Below, in pieces: positions 1-7,424 of a stretch of 64,000 nucleotides of DNA. How positions within the stretch are numbered: the stretch's first letter is position 1; each line of letters opens with the position of its first letter. This DNA is from Halogeometricum sp. S1BR25-6 (GTDB lineage: Archaea > Halobacteriota > Halobacteria > Halobacteriales > Haloferacaceae). The stretch lies in NCBI RefSeq assembly GCF_031624495.1, contig NZ_JAMQOP010000001.1, positions 186,001 to 250,000 of the forward strand, written 5' to 3'. The translations under genes were made by a program, and so were the position numbers. The notes under the pieces are model-generated. The model was not told where the DNA came from. It made no database searches and saw only the letters and a list, made by a program, of their open reading frames with translations.

Positions 1-35
1 GTGAGGCGTTCGCCCTCGGTTCGGTCCTCAGCCAT
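1..35 (-). CDS. Start of an unidentified gene (partial, runs off left edge)
   Basis: Only the first 11 codons are visible on the minus strand (MAEDRTEGERL). The ATG at 35-33 shares its A with the TAA stop of the upstream CBS gene, a TAATG overlap that implies co-transcription. Eleven residues cannot identify a family. From memory, glycyl-tRNA synthetase often follows a CBS protein in haloarchaea, and its N-terminus has a similar acidic start, but this is only a guess from context. Confidence 0.5.
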   Translation of the reverse strand, partial: MAEDRTEGERL

Positions 36-880
36 TACAGCGCCTCCAAGAGGTCCACGTCGCGGACGATGCCGACGAGTTGGTCGCCGCTGACGAGCGG
101 TATCTGCTCGATGTCCTCGGTTATCATCGCCTGGGCCGCCTCGATTGCGGAGGTGCGCTTGGAGACGGTCACCATCTCGGTGCTCATGAACGACGAGACG
201 GGTTCGGTCGGAATCTCGACGTTCCGGGTGGGGATGTAGCGACTGCCGACGGCCTTGATGCCCTCCCACATCCACTCGTTGTCCTGACTCGCCATCGACT
301 CGCCCGTCTCCTCTTCGCCCTCGACGACGCGGGCGACGTCGATGATGTCGACTTCGGTGAGGATACCGGACATGGTGCCGTCGTCGTCGAGTGCGACGGC
401 GTAGGGGACGTTCGCGTAGAATATCTCGCGCTCGGCGACGGTCAGCGGCGACCCCTCGTACGTCGTGTTCACGTCGCGGGAGGCGACGTCGGCGGCGTTG
501 GCGTCGAGTTCGACTTCGCCGCGAGCGATGGAGCGAATCACGTCCGTGACAGTGATGATGCCCTCCAGTCTGCCGTCGACGACGGGGATGCGGCGAGAAC
601 CCTCCTCGACCATGAGGCGGGCAACCTCTTCGACGCTGGTGTCGGCCGTCGCCGTCGGCACCTCGTGCATCAGGACGGCGAGTTGGTCCTCGTCGGGGTG
701 TTCGATGAGGTCCTCGCGGGTGACGAGGCCGCGAAACGCCTCTCCGTCGTCGGTCTGTTTGACGACCGGCACGGAGGAGAAGCCGCGCTCTTGGAGGTAC
801 TCCAGCACGTCGTCGCGGGTGCCGGGGAGTTCCACGGTCACCACGTCCTCTCGCGGCGTCATCGCGTCGGCTACGTTCAT
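35..880 (-). CDS. CBS-domain protein, four CBS motifs
   Basis: The protein is 281 aa, cytoplasmic and acidic. Four CBS-like units can be read in order: about residues 1-56, 57-120, 125-185 and 225-281. Each has the pattern of a hydrophobic strand, then 'VPVV/IPVV', then 'GI(V/I)T..D'. Two Bateman modules of this kind usually bind adenine nucleotides or SAM and act as energy or metabolite sensors; no catalytic domain is attached. The stop codon overlaps the start of the downstream gene by one base, so the two are probably one transcript. The regulated target is unknown, and CBS-only proteins cannot be assigned a ligand from sequence alone. Confidence 0.9.
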   Translation of the reverse strand: MNVADAMTPREDVVTVELPGTRDDVLEYLQERGFSSVPVVKQTDDGEAFRGLVTREDLIEHPDEDQLAVLMHEVPTATADTSVEEVARLMVEEGSRRIPVVDGRLEGIITVTDVIRSIARGEVELDANAADVASRDVNTTYEGSPLTVAEREIFYANVPYAVALDDDGTMSGILTEVDIIDVARVVEGEEETGESMASQDNEWMWEGIKAVGSRYIPTRNVEIPTEPVSSFMSTEMVTVSKRTSAIEAAQAMITEDIEQIPLVSGDQLVGIVRDVDLLEAL

Positions 881-1129
881 ACCCCGTCGTACTTGCCGCC
901 TCCTCTTGTAGTCTGCGAAGGTCTGCGGCGCGCTCCCGCGGCCGTCTGGCGGCCAGCGACGCCGCGACGGTTCCGGAGAGGTGGGAACGGGAACCGTCCC
1001 GACGGATGACCCGACGACGGTGCGCCGGCCGTCCGCCGATACAGGCGCTCACCGGCACGCCGTCCCGAAACTCGTCCGAATCGACGGCGAACGGTCGGAT
1101 TCTGCGGGTCGTTCACCCCGTTCCGACGC

Positions 1130-1139
1130 GTTTATGTAT
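1130..1139 (+). promoter_or_regulatory. TATA box of the 1161 gene
   Basis: The stretch GCGTTTATGT contains the archaeal TATA-type core TTTATG. Its centre is about 27 bases before the ATG at 1161, the spacing expected for a leaderless transcript. Confidence 0.6.
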
Positions 1140-1160
1140 GGTTGTTACACAGTATCATAC

Positions 1161-1328
1161 ATGACGCCGAATGCGACGGCTGCGTCCGACGCGTCGCGCG
1201 CCGAGGTGATGGCCTCGGTGGACTCCACCCCCTCCCGTTCGGAGTTCATTATCGCGGACGTCTCCTGCGACGACGCGTGGCTCTCGATGTGCGAGACCGA
1301 GGCGCCGTCGCTTCGAGACTGGGCCTGA
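1161..1328 (+). CDS. Small conserved haloarchaeal protein (DUF7556-like)
   Basis: The protein is 55 aa with no membrane segment. The C-terminal half (about residues 26-55), with 'IIADVSCDDAWLSM', resembles a small haloarchaeal family that I recall as DUF7556. The function is unknown. I chose the ATG at 1161 because a TATA element lies about 27 bases upstream; the upstream in-frame extension from 981 crosses that promoter and has no family resemblance. It is monocistronic, with about 170 bases of noncoding DNA before the next gene. Confidence 0.65.
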   Translation: MTPNATAASDASRAEVMASVDSTPSRSEFIIADVSCDDAWLSMCETEAPSLRDWA

Positions 1329-1465
1329 CGGCCCCTCCGAACCCGCGGGCGTGACGCGTCCGCGGTTCGACCCGTTCTTCCCCGACTCGCCGCCGAGCGA
1401 CGCCCTCGCCGGTTTCCGGGTGCGGCCGCACGACCGGCCTTCGAGGGGGTCGGCTCCGAACACTG

Positions 1466-1475
1466 AACACTTTTG
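1466..1475 (+). promoter_or_regulatory. TATA box of the PPC-polD2 unit
   Basis: 'ACACTTTTGA' lies about 28 bases before the ATG at 1500. It is the only T-rich patch in the 170-base gap and fits a leaderless start for the two-gene unit that includes polD2. Confidence 0.5.
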
Positions 1476-1499
1476 ACGGTCCCACGCGAGGTTCGGGCT

Positions 1500-1919
1500 A
1501 TGAACTATCGGGCAGTCGAGTCCAGTCGCGAGTTCCTCGTCTCGCTGGACCACGGGGCGGACTGGCGCGAGGAGATCGAGGAGTTCGCCGAACTGGAGGA
1601 CGTCGAGTCGGCGTGGTTCAACGCCATGGGGGCGGTGCAGGACGCGGAGGTGTGGTTCTACGACCAGACCGAACAGGAGTACCGGTCGGTGACGTTCGAC
1701 GAACCGCTCGAAGTCGCTGCCTGCGTCGGCAACGTCGCTCTCCTGGACGGCGACCCGTTCGCCCACACGCACGCCGTCCTCTCCCGCCGGAGCGGACAGT
1801 CGCTCGCGGGTCACCTCAACGCCGCCACCGTCTTCGCCGGCGAGGTGTACATCCGCGCGTTCGACGAACCCCTCGAACGCGAACACGACGACGTGACCGA
1901 CCTCGATCTCTGGTTGTAA
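1500..1919 (+). CDS. PPC (DUF296) domain protein
   Basis: The protein is 139 aa and is a single PPC/PCC domain. The diagnostic C-terminal block 'HTHAVLSRRSGQSLAGHL' is followed by a glycine- and valine-rich strand with 'AGEVYIRAF'. In plants this domain is fused to AT-hooks; the stand-alone archaeal and bacterial proteins form trimers and have been proposed to bind DNA, but their substrate is unknown. I chose the ATG at 1500 because the upstream in-frame start at 1473 falls downstream of the TATA box only by overlapping it. The gene ends three bases before polD2, so co-transcription with the replicative polymerase is likely. Confidence 0.85.
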   Translation: MNYRAVESSREFLVSLDHGADWREEIEEFAELEDVESAWFNAMGAVQDAEVWFYDQTEQEYRSVTFDEPLEVAACVGNVALLDGDPFAHTHAVLSRRSGQSLAGHLNAATVFAGEVYIRAFDEPLEREHDDVTDLDLWL

Positions 1920-1922
1920 GCC

Positions 1923-4900
1923 GTGCACGAGGACGACGAACGGTACTTCGCGGGCATCGAGGACCGTCTCGACGAGGCGTTCGACCTCGCGCGCGCGGCG
2001 AAAGAGCAGGGGCGCGACCCGCAACCCGAAGTGGAGATTCCGGTCGCCAAGGACATGGCCGACCGCGTGGAGAACATCCTCGGCATCCCGGACGTCGCCG
2101 AACGCGTCCGCGAGTTGGAGGGGGAGATGTCCCGCGAGGAGGCCGCCCTCGAACTCGTCAACGACTTCGTTGAGGGCAGCGTCGGCGACTACGACTCCCG
2201 CGCGGGGAAGGTCGAGGGGGCGGTGCGGACCGCCGTCGCCCTTCTCACCGAGGGCGTCGTCGCCGCGCCGATAGAAGGAATCGACCGCGTGGAGATTCTG
2301 GAGAACGACGACGGCACCGAGTTCGTCAACGTCTACTACGCCGGCCCGATTCGCTCCGCGGGCGGGACGGCGCAGGCGCTCTCGGTGCTCGTCGCCGACT
2401 TCGCCCGGGCGCTCCTCGGCATCGACGAGTACAAGGCCAGAGAGGTCGAGACCGAACGCTACGCCGAGGAGGTCGCACTCTACGATAAGGAGACGGGCCT
2501 CCAGTACTCGCCGAAGGACAAGGAGACGAAGTTCATCGCCGAGCACATGCCCATCATGCTCGACGGCGAGGCGACGGGCGACGAGGAGGTGTCGGGCTTT
2601 CGCGACTTGGAGCGCGTCGACACCAACTCCGCCCGCGGCGGCATGTGTCTCGTCCTCGCGGAGGGTATCGCGCTCAAGGCGCCGAAGATACAGCGCTACA
2701 CGCGCCAACTCGACGAGGTGGACTGGCCGTGGCTTCAGGACCTCATCGACGGCACCTACTACGACGACGGCGGCGACGAGACCGAGGACGAAGACGCCGC
2801 CGAGGCCGAATCCGAGGCGGAAGTCGAGGAAGACGGAGCGGACGCGGACGAGGCGGCCGACCCGGAATCACCGGAACCGACCGGCCCCGCGCGCGTCGAA
2901 CCCGCGACGAAGTACCTGCGGGACCTCATCGCCGGCCGACCCGTCTTCGGCCATCCGAGCGAACCGGGCGGCTTTCGACTCAGATACGGTCGCTCCCGGA
3001 ACCACGGCTTCGCCACGGCCGGCGTCCACCCGGCGACGATGCACCTCGTCGACGACTTCCTCGCGACGGGGACGCAGATAAAGACCGAGCGACCCGGGAA
3101 GGCCGGCGGCGTCATCCCGGTCGACTCCATCCAGGGGCCGACGGTCAGACTCGCCAACGGCGACGTGCGCCGCATCGACGACCCCGAAGAGGCGCTCGAA
3201 GTCCGAAACGGCGTCGAGGAGATTCTCGACCTCGGGGAGTACCTCGTCAACTTCGGCGAGTTCGTCGAGAACAACCACCCGCTCGCGCCGGCCTCGTACG
3301 TCTACGAGTGGTGGGTGCAGGAGTTCGAGTCCGCGGGCGGACCCGTCCAGGCCCTCGAAGACGACCCGGGCGTCGAACTCGACGACCCGGACCCCGAGGA
3401 GGCGTTCGCGTGGGCCACCGAGTACGACTGCCACCTCCACCCGACGTACACCTACCTCTGGCACGACATCTCGGTGACGGAGTTCGAGACGCTCGCCAAC
3501 GCCGCCGCGTCGGGACGAATCGCCGACGTGGAGGCCGACGGCGGGATGGTCGTCCGCGCGGACTCCGACGCCGCCCCCGCGGACGGCGTCCTCGAACTGG
3601 ACCGAACGGAGGAACTGACCGGGACGCTCGAACGCCTCCTCGTCGAACACACCCGGACCGAGGAGACACTCCGCGTGCCGGACTGGCGGCTTCTCGTCCG
3701 GTCGCTCGGTCTCTCCGCGTCGCTCGAGAAGGAGTGGACCGACCTCTCCCCCGAGGCGCGGGAGTGGGACGGCGGCGACAACGCCGTGAAGGCGGTCAAC
3801 GACGTCGCCCCCTTCGACGTGCGCGAACGCGCGCCGACCCGCATCGGCAATCGGATGGGTCGCCCGGAGAAATCGGAGTCGCGCGACCTCTCGCCGGCGG
3901 TCCACACGCTGTTTCCCATCACGGAGATGGGAGGGAACCAGCGCGACGTGGGCGAGGCGGCCCGCGCCAGAAACGACCGCGGCCAGCGCGGGAACGTCGA
4001 CGTCCTCGTCGGCGACCGAGTCTGCCCGGACTGCGGCGCGCACACCTACAAGAACCGCTGTCCCGACTGCGAGGTCCACACCGAACCCCACTTCGAGTGC
4101 GAGGACTGCGGTACGGTCCTCGAACCCGACGAATCCGGCCGCGTCTACTGTGAGCGCTGCGAACGCGAGGTAGAGAGCGTCGACTGGTTCTCCGTCGACC
4201 TGGCGACCGAACTCCGCTCGGCGCTGGAGTCCGTCGGCGAACGCGAGTCCTCCTACCCCATCCTGAAGGGCGTGAAGGGGCTCACCTCGGCGAACAAAAC
4301 GCCCGAACCGCTCGAAAAAGGCATTCTTCGAGCTAAACACGGCGTCTCCTCGTTCAAGGACGGAACCGTCCGTTACGACATGACCGACCTGCCGGTCACG
4401 TCGGTCCGACCCGCCGAACTCGACGTCACCGTCGACCACTTCCTCGAACTCGGCTACGAGACGGACATCGACGGCGAACCCCTGCGCTTCGACGACCAAC
4501 TGGTCGAACTGAAAGTGCAGGACATCGTGCTCTCGGACGGCGCCGCGGAACACATGCTCAAGACGGCGGACTTCGTCGACGACCTCTTACAGAAGTTCTA
4601 CGGGTTGGAGCCGTTCTATCAGGTTGAGGAACGGGACGAACTCATCGGCGAACTCGTCTTCGGGATGGCTCCGCACACCTCCGCCGCCGTCGTGGGACGG
4701 GTGGTCGGCTTCACGTCTGCGGCCGTCGGCTACGCGCATCCGTACTTTCACGCGGCCAAACGGCGGAACTGTGACGGAGACGAGGACTGCGTCATGCTCC
4801 TCATGGACGGCCTCCTGAACTTCTCGAAGGAGTACCTCCCCGACAAACGGGGCGGACAGATGGACGCGCCCCTCGTGATGTCCTCGCGCATCGACCCTTC

Positions 4901-5522
4901 CGAAATCGACGACGAGGCGCACAACATGGATATCGTGCGTCGGTATCCCGAGTCGTTCTACGAGGCCACCTTGGAAATGGCCGACCCCGGCGAGGTGGAG
5001 GACCGCATCAAGATGGGCGAGGACACCCTCGGCACCGACGAGGAGTACCGCGGCTTCGAGCACACCCACGATACCACCGACATCGCCCTCGGTCCGGACC
5101 TCTCGGCGTACAAGACGCTCGGGTCGATGATGGAGAAGATGGACGCCCAGTTGGAACTCGCGCGGAAACTCCACGCCGTCGACGAGACGGACGTGGCCGA
5201 ACGCGTCATCGAGTACCACTTCCTCCCGGACCTCATCGGCAACCTCCGCGCGTTCTCCAGACAGGAGACGCGCTGTCTCGACTGCGGGGAGAAATACCGG
5301 AGAATGCCGCTCACCGGCGACTGCCGGGAGTGCGGCGGACGGGTGAACCTCACCGTCCACCAGGGCTCCGTGAACAAGTACATGGACACCGCGATTCAGG
5401 TGGCCGAGGAGTTCGACTGCCGGCCGTACACGAAACAGCGGCTCGAAGTCCTCGAAAAGAGTCTGGAGAGCGTCTTCGAGAACGACAAGAACAAGGCCTC
5501 GAAGTTGGGCGACTTCATGTAA
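1923..5522 (+). CDS. polC: DNA polymerase D large subunit DP2
   Basis: This is the catalytic subunit of the archaeal replicative polymerase PolD, 1199 aa. The N-terminus 'DMADRVENILGIPDVAERV' and the active-site segment 'RRNCDGDEDCVMLLMDGL' are typical; Asp951 and Asp953 match the metal-binding aspartates of the family. Zinc-ribbon cysteines occur at about residues 701-760 and again at about 1118-1140. A highly acidic low-complexity insert spans about residues 280-322, a halophile feature. The reading frame is continuous, so no intein interrupts the gene, although haloarchaeal polD2 often carries one. The start is GTG, three bases after the PPC gene; the first residues MHEDDERYF fit the family. 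The small subunit (DP1) is not in the window. Confidence 0.97.
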   Translation: MHEDDERYFAGIEDRLDEAFDLARAAKEQGRDPQPEVEIPVAKDMADRVENILGIPDVAERVRELEGEMSREEAALELVNDFVEGSVGDYDSRAGKVEGAVRTAVALLTEGVVAAPIEGIDRVEILENDDGTEFVNVYYAGPIRSAGGTAQALSVLVADFARALLGIDEYKAREVETERYAEEVALYDKETGLQYSPKDKETKFIAEHMPIMLDGEATGDEEVSGFRDLERVDTNSARGGMCLVLAEGIALKAPKIQRYTRQLDEVDWPWLQDLIDGTYYDDGGDETEDEDAAEAESEAEVEEDGADADEAADPESPEPTGPARVEPATKYLRDLIAGRPVFGHPSEPGGFRLRYGRSRNHGFATAGVHPATMHLVDDFLATGTQIKTERPGKAGGVIPVDSIQGPTVRLANGDVRRIDDPEEALEVRNGVEEILDLGEYLVNFGEFVENNHPLAPASYVYEWWVQEFESAGGPVQALEDDPGVELDDPDPEEAFAWATEYDCHLHPTYTYLWHDISVTEFETLANAAASGRIADVEADGGMVVRADSDAAPADGVLELDRTEELTGTLERLLVEHTRTEETLRVPDWRLLVRSLGLSASLEKEWTDLSPEAREWDGGDNAVKAVNDVAPFDVRERAPTRIGNRMGRPEKSESRDLSPAVHTLFPITEMGGNQRDVGEAARARNDRGQRGNVDVLVGDRVCPDCGAHTYKNRCPDCEVHTEPHFECEDCGTVLEPDESGRVYCERCEREVESVDWFSVDLATELRSALESVGERESSYPILKGVKGLTSANKTPEPLEKGILRAKHGVSSFKDGTVRYDMTDLPVTSVRPAELDVTVDHFLELGYETDIDGEPLRFDDQLVELKVQDIVLSDGAAEHMLKTADFVDDLLQKFYGLEPFYQVEERDELIGELVFGMAPHTSAAVVGRVVGFTSAAVGYAHPYFHAAKRRNCDGDEDCVMLLMDGLLNFSKEYLPDKRGGQMDAPLVMSSRIDPSEIDDEAHNMDIVRRYPESFYEATLEMADPGEVEDRIKMGEDTLGTDEEYRGFEHTHDTTDIALGPDLSAYKTLGSMMEKMDAQLELARKLHAVDETDVAERVIEYHFLPDLIGNLRAFSRQETRCLDCGEKYRRMPLTGDCRECGGRVNLTVHQGSVNKYMDTAIQVAEEFDCRPYTKQRLEVLEKSLESVFENDKNKASKLGDFM

Positions 5523-5523
5523 G

Positions 5524-5679
5524 CCCACCTTTTTGCAGATTTGGATGCACCGAAGGCGCACCCGCATCGTCATCAGAACGCGAAGCGTTCTGATTGGCTA
5601 ACGAGACGCTTCGCGTCTCGTGAACGCAAAAAACTGGACCAAAAAGATTCCGCGAGGCTCGCGTTCGCTCGCCTCGCGG
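5524..5679. repeat. Modular palindromic intergenic element, copy 1
   Basis: This element starts two bases after the polD2 stop. It opens with CCCACC and TTTTTGC (5524-5536) and has the matching GCAAAAA at 5626-5632, followed by CTGGACCA (5634-5641). Inside are two perfect hairpins: 10-bp arms 5572-5581/5585-5594 (arm ATCAGAACGC, loop GAA) and 9-bp arms 5601-5609/5613-5621 (arm ACGAGACGC, loop TTC). A third perfect hairpin follows with 9-bp arms 5650-5658/5671-5679 (CCGCGAGGC). Copy 2 at 60565-60716 has the same flanking words and shares the CAGAACGC arm. It may act as a polD2 terminator, but the modular build suggests a dispersed repeat family. Confidence 0.8.
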
Positions 5680-5731
5680 TACGACTTCTTCGTTCTCTCC
5701 GTACTACCCCGCACTGAACTCGTCGCCGACA

Positions 5732-5739
5732 TTTATGCC
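5732..5739 (+). promoter_or_regulatory. TATA box of the 5762 gene
   Basis: TTTATGCC is centred about 27 bases before the ATG at 5762, indicating a promoter separate from polD2 and a leaderless mRNA. Confidence 0.65.
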
Positions 5740-5761
5740 CTCAGCCGTCGATTCTTTTCAT

Positions 5762-6052
5762 ATGACCGACGAGAAACCCAGCGTCAGCATCGGACGCACC
5801 GTGTACACCGAAAACGGCGAGAAGCTCGGCACCGTCCGCGGATTCGACGACGACGGCTTCTACGTGTCGACCCGAGAGGGAATCGTCAGCCTCTCAGTCG
5901 AACACGAACGGGCGGGCCACGAATTCGGCGAGGCCGAACTCATGTGGCGGTGCGGCACCTGCGGCGAGATGGGCGACGTGGAGCAGATGCCCGACTCCTG
6001 TCCGAACTGCGGCGCCGAGAAGGAGGAACTGTACTACTGGACCGAGGACTGA
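5762..6052 (+). CDS. Rubredoxin-like small zinc protein (DUF7130-like)
   Basis: The protein is 96 aa. An N-terminal beta-rich part, with 'GRTVYTENGEKLGTVRGFD' as in PRC-barrel-like proteins, is followed by two CxxC knuckles in 'WRCGTCGEMGD' and 'SCPNCGAEKEELYYW'. Four such cysteines form a rubredoxin or zinc-ribbon site. It matches a haloarchaeal family I recall as DUF7130 (rubredoxin-like). Whether it binds iron or zinc, and its partner, are unknown. I chose the ATG at 5762 because of the TATA box at 5732; the nine-residue upstream extension would begin within that box. Confidence 0.8.
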   Translation: MTDEKPSVSIGRTVYTENGEKLGTVRGFDDDGFYVSTREGIVSLSVEHERAGHEFGEAELMWRCGTCGEMGDVEQMPDSCPNCGAEKEELYYWTED

Positions 6053-6107
6053 CTCGGACTCGGACGCCGACCCGACCGCTTTTTCCGACCGCCGACGACC
6101 GCCCGAC

Positions 6108-7061
6108 ATGGATGTACTCGTCTTCGGCGCCGGGAGCCTCGGAACGCTCGTCGGTGCGCTTCTCGCGCGCGCGCACGACGTGACGCTCGTCGGCCGCGAC
6201 CCGCACGTCTCGCGCGTCCGCGAGGGAGGCGTCCGCGTCTCCGGCGCCGTCGAAGCCCGCACCGCGCCCGCCGCGACGACCAAGTACGACGGCTCCGCCG
6301 CCGACCTGGCCGTCGTCGCCGTCAAATCGTTCGACACCGCCGCCGCGGCCGACGCTCTCGGCGCCGGGTCGTTCGAGGTGGTGTGCTCCCTACAGAACGG
6401 CCTCGCCGAAGAGACGCTCGCGGCGCGACTCGACGCGCCCGTCCTCGCCGGCACCGCGACGTACGGCGCGCGCCTCGTCGAACCCGGTCACGTCGAGTGC
6501 ACCGGCGTCGGACGCGTCGTCCTCGGGGCGCGGAGCGGCGGCACCGACCCGCGCGCCGAACGGGTCGGCAAGGCGTTCCGCGACGCCGGAATCGAAACGC
6601 TGGTCGCGTCCGATATGCCCCGCCGCCTGTGGGAGAAACTCGCCGTCAACGCGGGCGTCAACGCCGTCACCGCCCTCGCGCGCGTCGAGAACGGCGCGCT
6701 GACCGACGACCCCGGACGCGAACTCGCCCGCCGCGCGACCCGCGAGACGGCGCGCGTGGCCCGCGCGGAGGGCGTCTCGCTGTCGAACCGACGCGCCCTC
6801 TCGGCGCTGGACGAGGTGGTTACGGCCACGGAGGCGAACCGGTCGTCGATGCTGCAGGACGTGGACGACGAGAAACGAACCGAGGTCGACGCTATCAACG
6901 GGACCGTGGTCGAACGGGCCGAGAGACACCGTCTCGACGTCCCGACGAACCGAACGCTGGCGGCTCTGCTCCGGACGTGGGAGGTCGGACGCGGCGTCCG
7001 TAAGGCGGGCGGGGGGTCGGTGCCGCCGGAGTCGACGTCCCGCGGCGAGTCGCGACAGTGA
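6108..7061 (+). CDS. panE: 2-dehydropantoate 2-reductase (ketopantoate reductase)
   Basis: The enzyme reduces 2-dehydropantoate to pantoate with NADPH, a step towards coenzyme A. At 317 aa the length is normal. The N-terminal Rossmann motif GAGSLG is at residues 7-12. The C-terminal helical domain has 'RRLWEKLAVNAGVNAVTAL', which holds the family's catalytic lysine and substrate-binding asparagine, and later 'NRSSMLQD'. In archaea pantoate then goes to pantoate kinase and phosphopantothenate synthetase, which are not in this window. The stop codon overlaps the GTG start of the next gene by four bases, suggesting coupled translation with the SMR exporter. Confidence 0.88.
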   Translation: MDVLVFGAGSLGTLVGALLARAHDVTLVGRDPHVSRVREGGVRVSGAVEARTAPAATTKYDGSAADLAVVAVKSFDTAAAADALGAGSFEVVCSLQNGLAEETLAARLDAPVLAGTATYGARLVEPGHVECTGVGRVVLGARSGGTDPRAERVGKAFRDAGIETLVASDMPRRLWEKLAVNAGVNAVTALARVENGALTDDPGRELARRATRETARVARAEGVSLSNRRALSALDEVVTATEANRSSMLQDVDDEKRTEVDAINGTVVERAERHRLDVPTNRTLAALLRTWEVGRGVRKAGGGSVPPESTSRGESRQ

Positions 7062-7414
7062 AGGCCGCCCGCGCCGAACCGGTGTGCGTGGACAGACAGA
7101 CCGCCTGGCTCGTTCTGATCGGCGCCGCGTTCTTCGAGACGGCGTGGGCCGTCGGGTTGGAGTACGCCGACGGCTTCTCGAACCTCCGCGCGACGGCGTT
7201 CGTCGCCGTCACACTCGTCGTGAGCATGGCCGGCCTCGCGAAGGCCGTCCAGGTTCTTCCGGTCGGCACCGCCTACGCCGTCTGGACCGGTATCGGCGCG
7301 GTGGGGACCGTCGTCCTCGGCATCGCCCTGTTCGACGAGTCCACCTCGCCGATTCGACTCGCCTGCCTCGCGGCCATCGTCGCGGGCGTCGCCGGACTCC
7401 GTCTGGCGGGGTGA
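7058..7414 (+). CDS. SMR-family exporter, Gdx (guanidinium)-like subtype
   Basis: The protein is 118 aa with four predicted membrane helices. The essential membrane glutamate sits in 'FFETAWAVGLEYADGF' (Glu27 with the first start). The 'WAVGL.Y..GF' context and 'LPVGTAYAVWTGIGAVGT' resemble the SugE/Gdx guanidinium exporters more than the polyaromatic-drug type. The first start is the GTG at 7058, overlapping panE as GTGA; a second GTG at 7088 gives a ten-residue shorter protein with an N-terminus more like the family, so the true start is uncertain. SMR proteins work as dual-topology dimers or heterodimers; no second SMR gene is adjacent. No guanidine riboswitch is recognised. Confidence 0.85.
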   Translation: MKAARAEPVCVDRQTAWLVLIGAAFFETAWAVGLEYADGFSNLRATAFVAVTLVVSMAGLAKAVQVLPVGTAYAVWTGIGAVGTVVLGIALFDESTSPIRLACLAAIVAGVAGLRLAG

Positions 7415-7424
7415 GTTACCCGCT

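Noticed and set aside
1550-1560. CTGGACCA inside the PPC gene as a further palindromic element
   Set aside because: The word occurs in coding sequence without the T-run or hairpins, so it is a chance match.
2868-4553. Long minus-strand open frame opposite polD2
   Set aside because: It is an antisense shadow of high-GC codon use. The polD2 frame has family motifs throughout; this one has none.
1923-5522. Intein in polD2
   Set aside because: The active-site region and the rest of the frame are continuous and the length is normal; no Hint-type motif is present.
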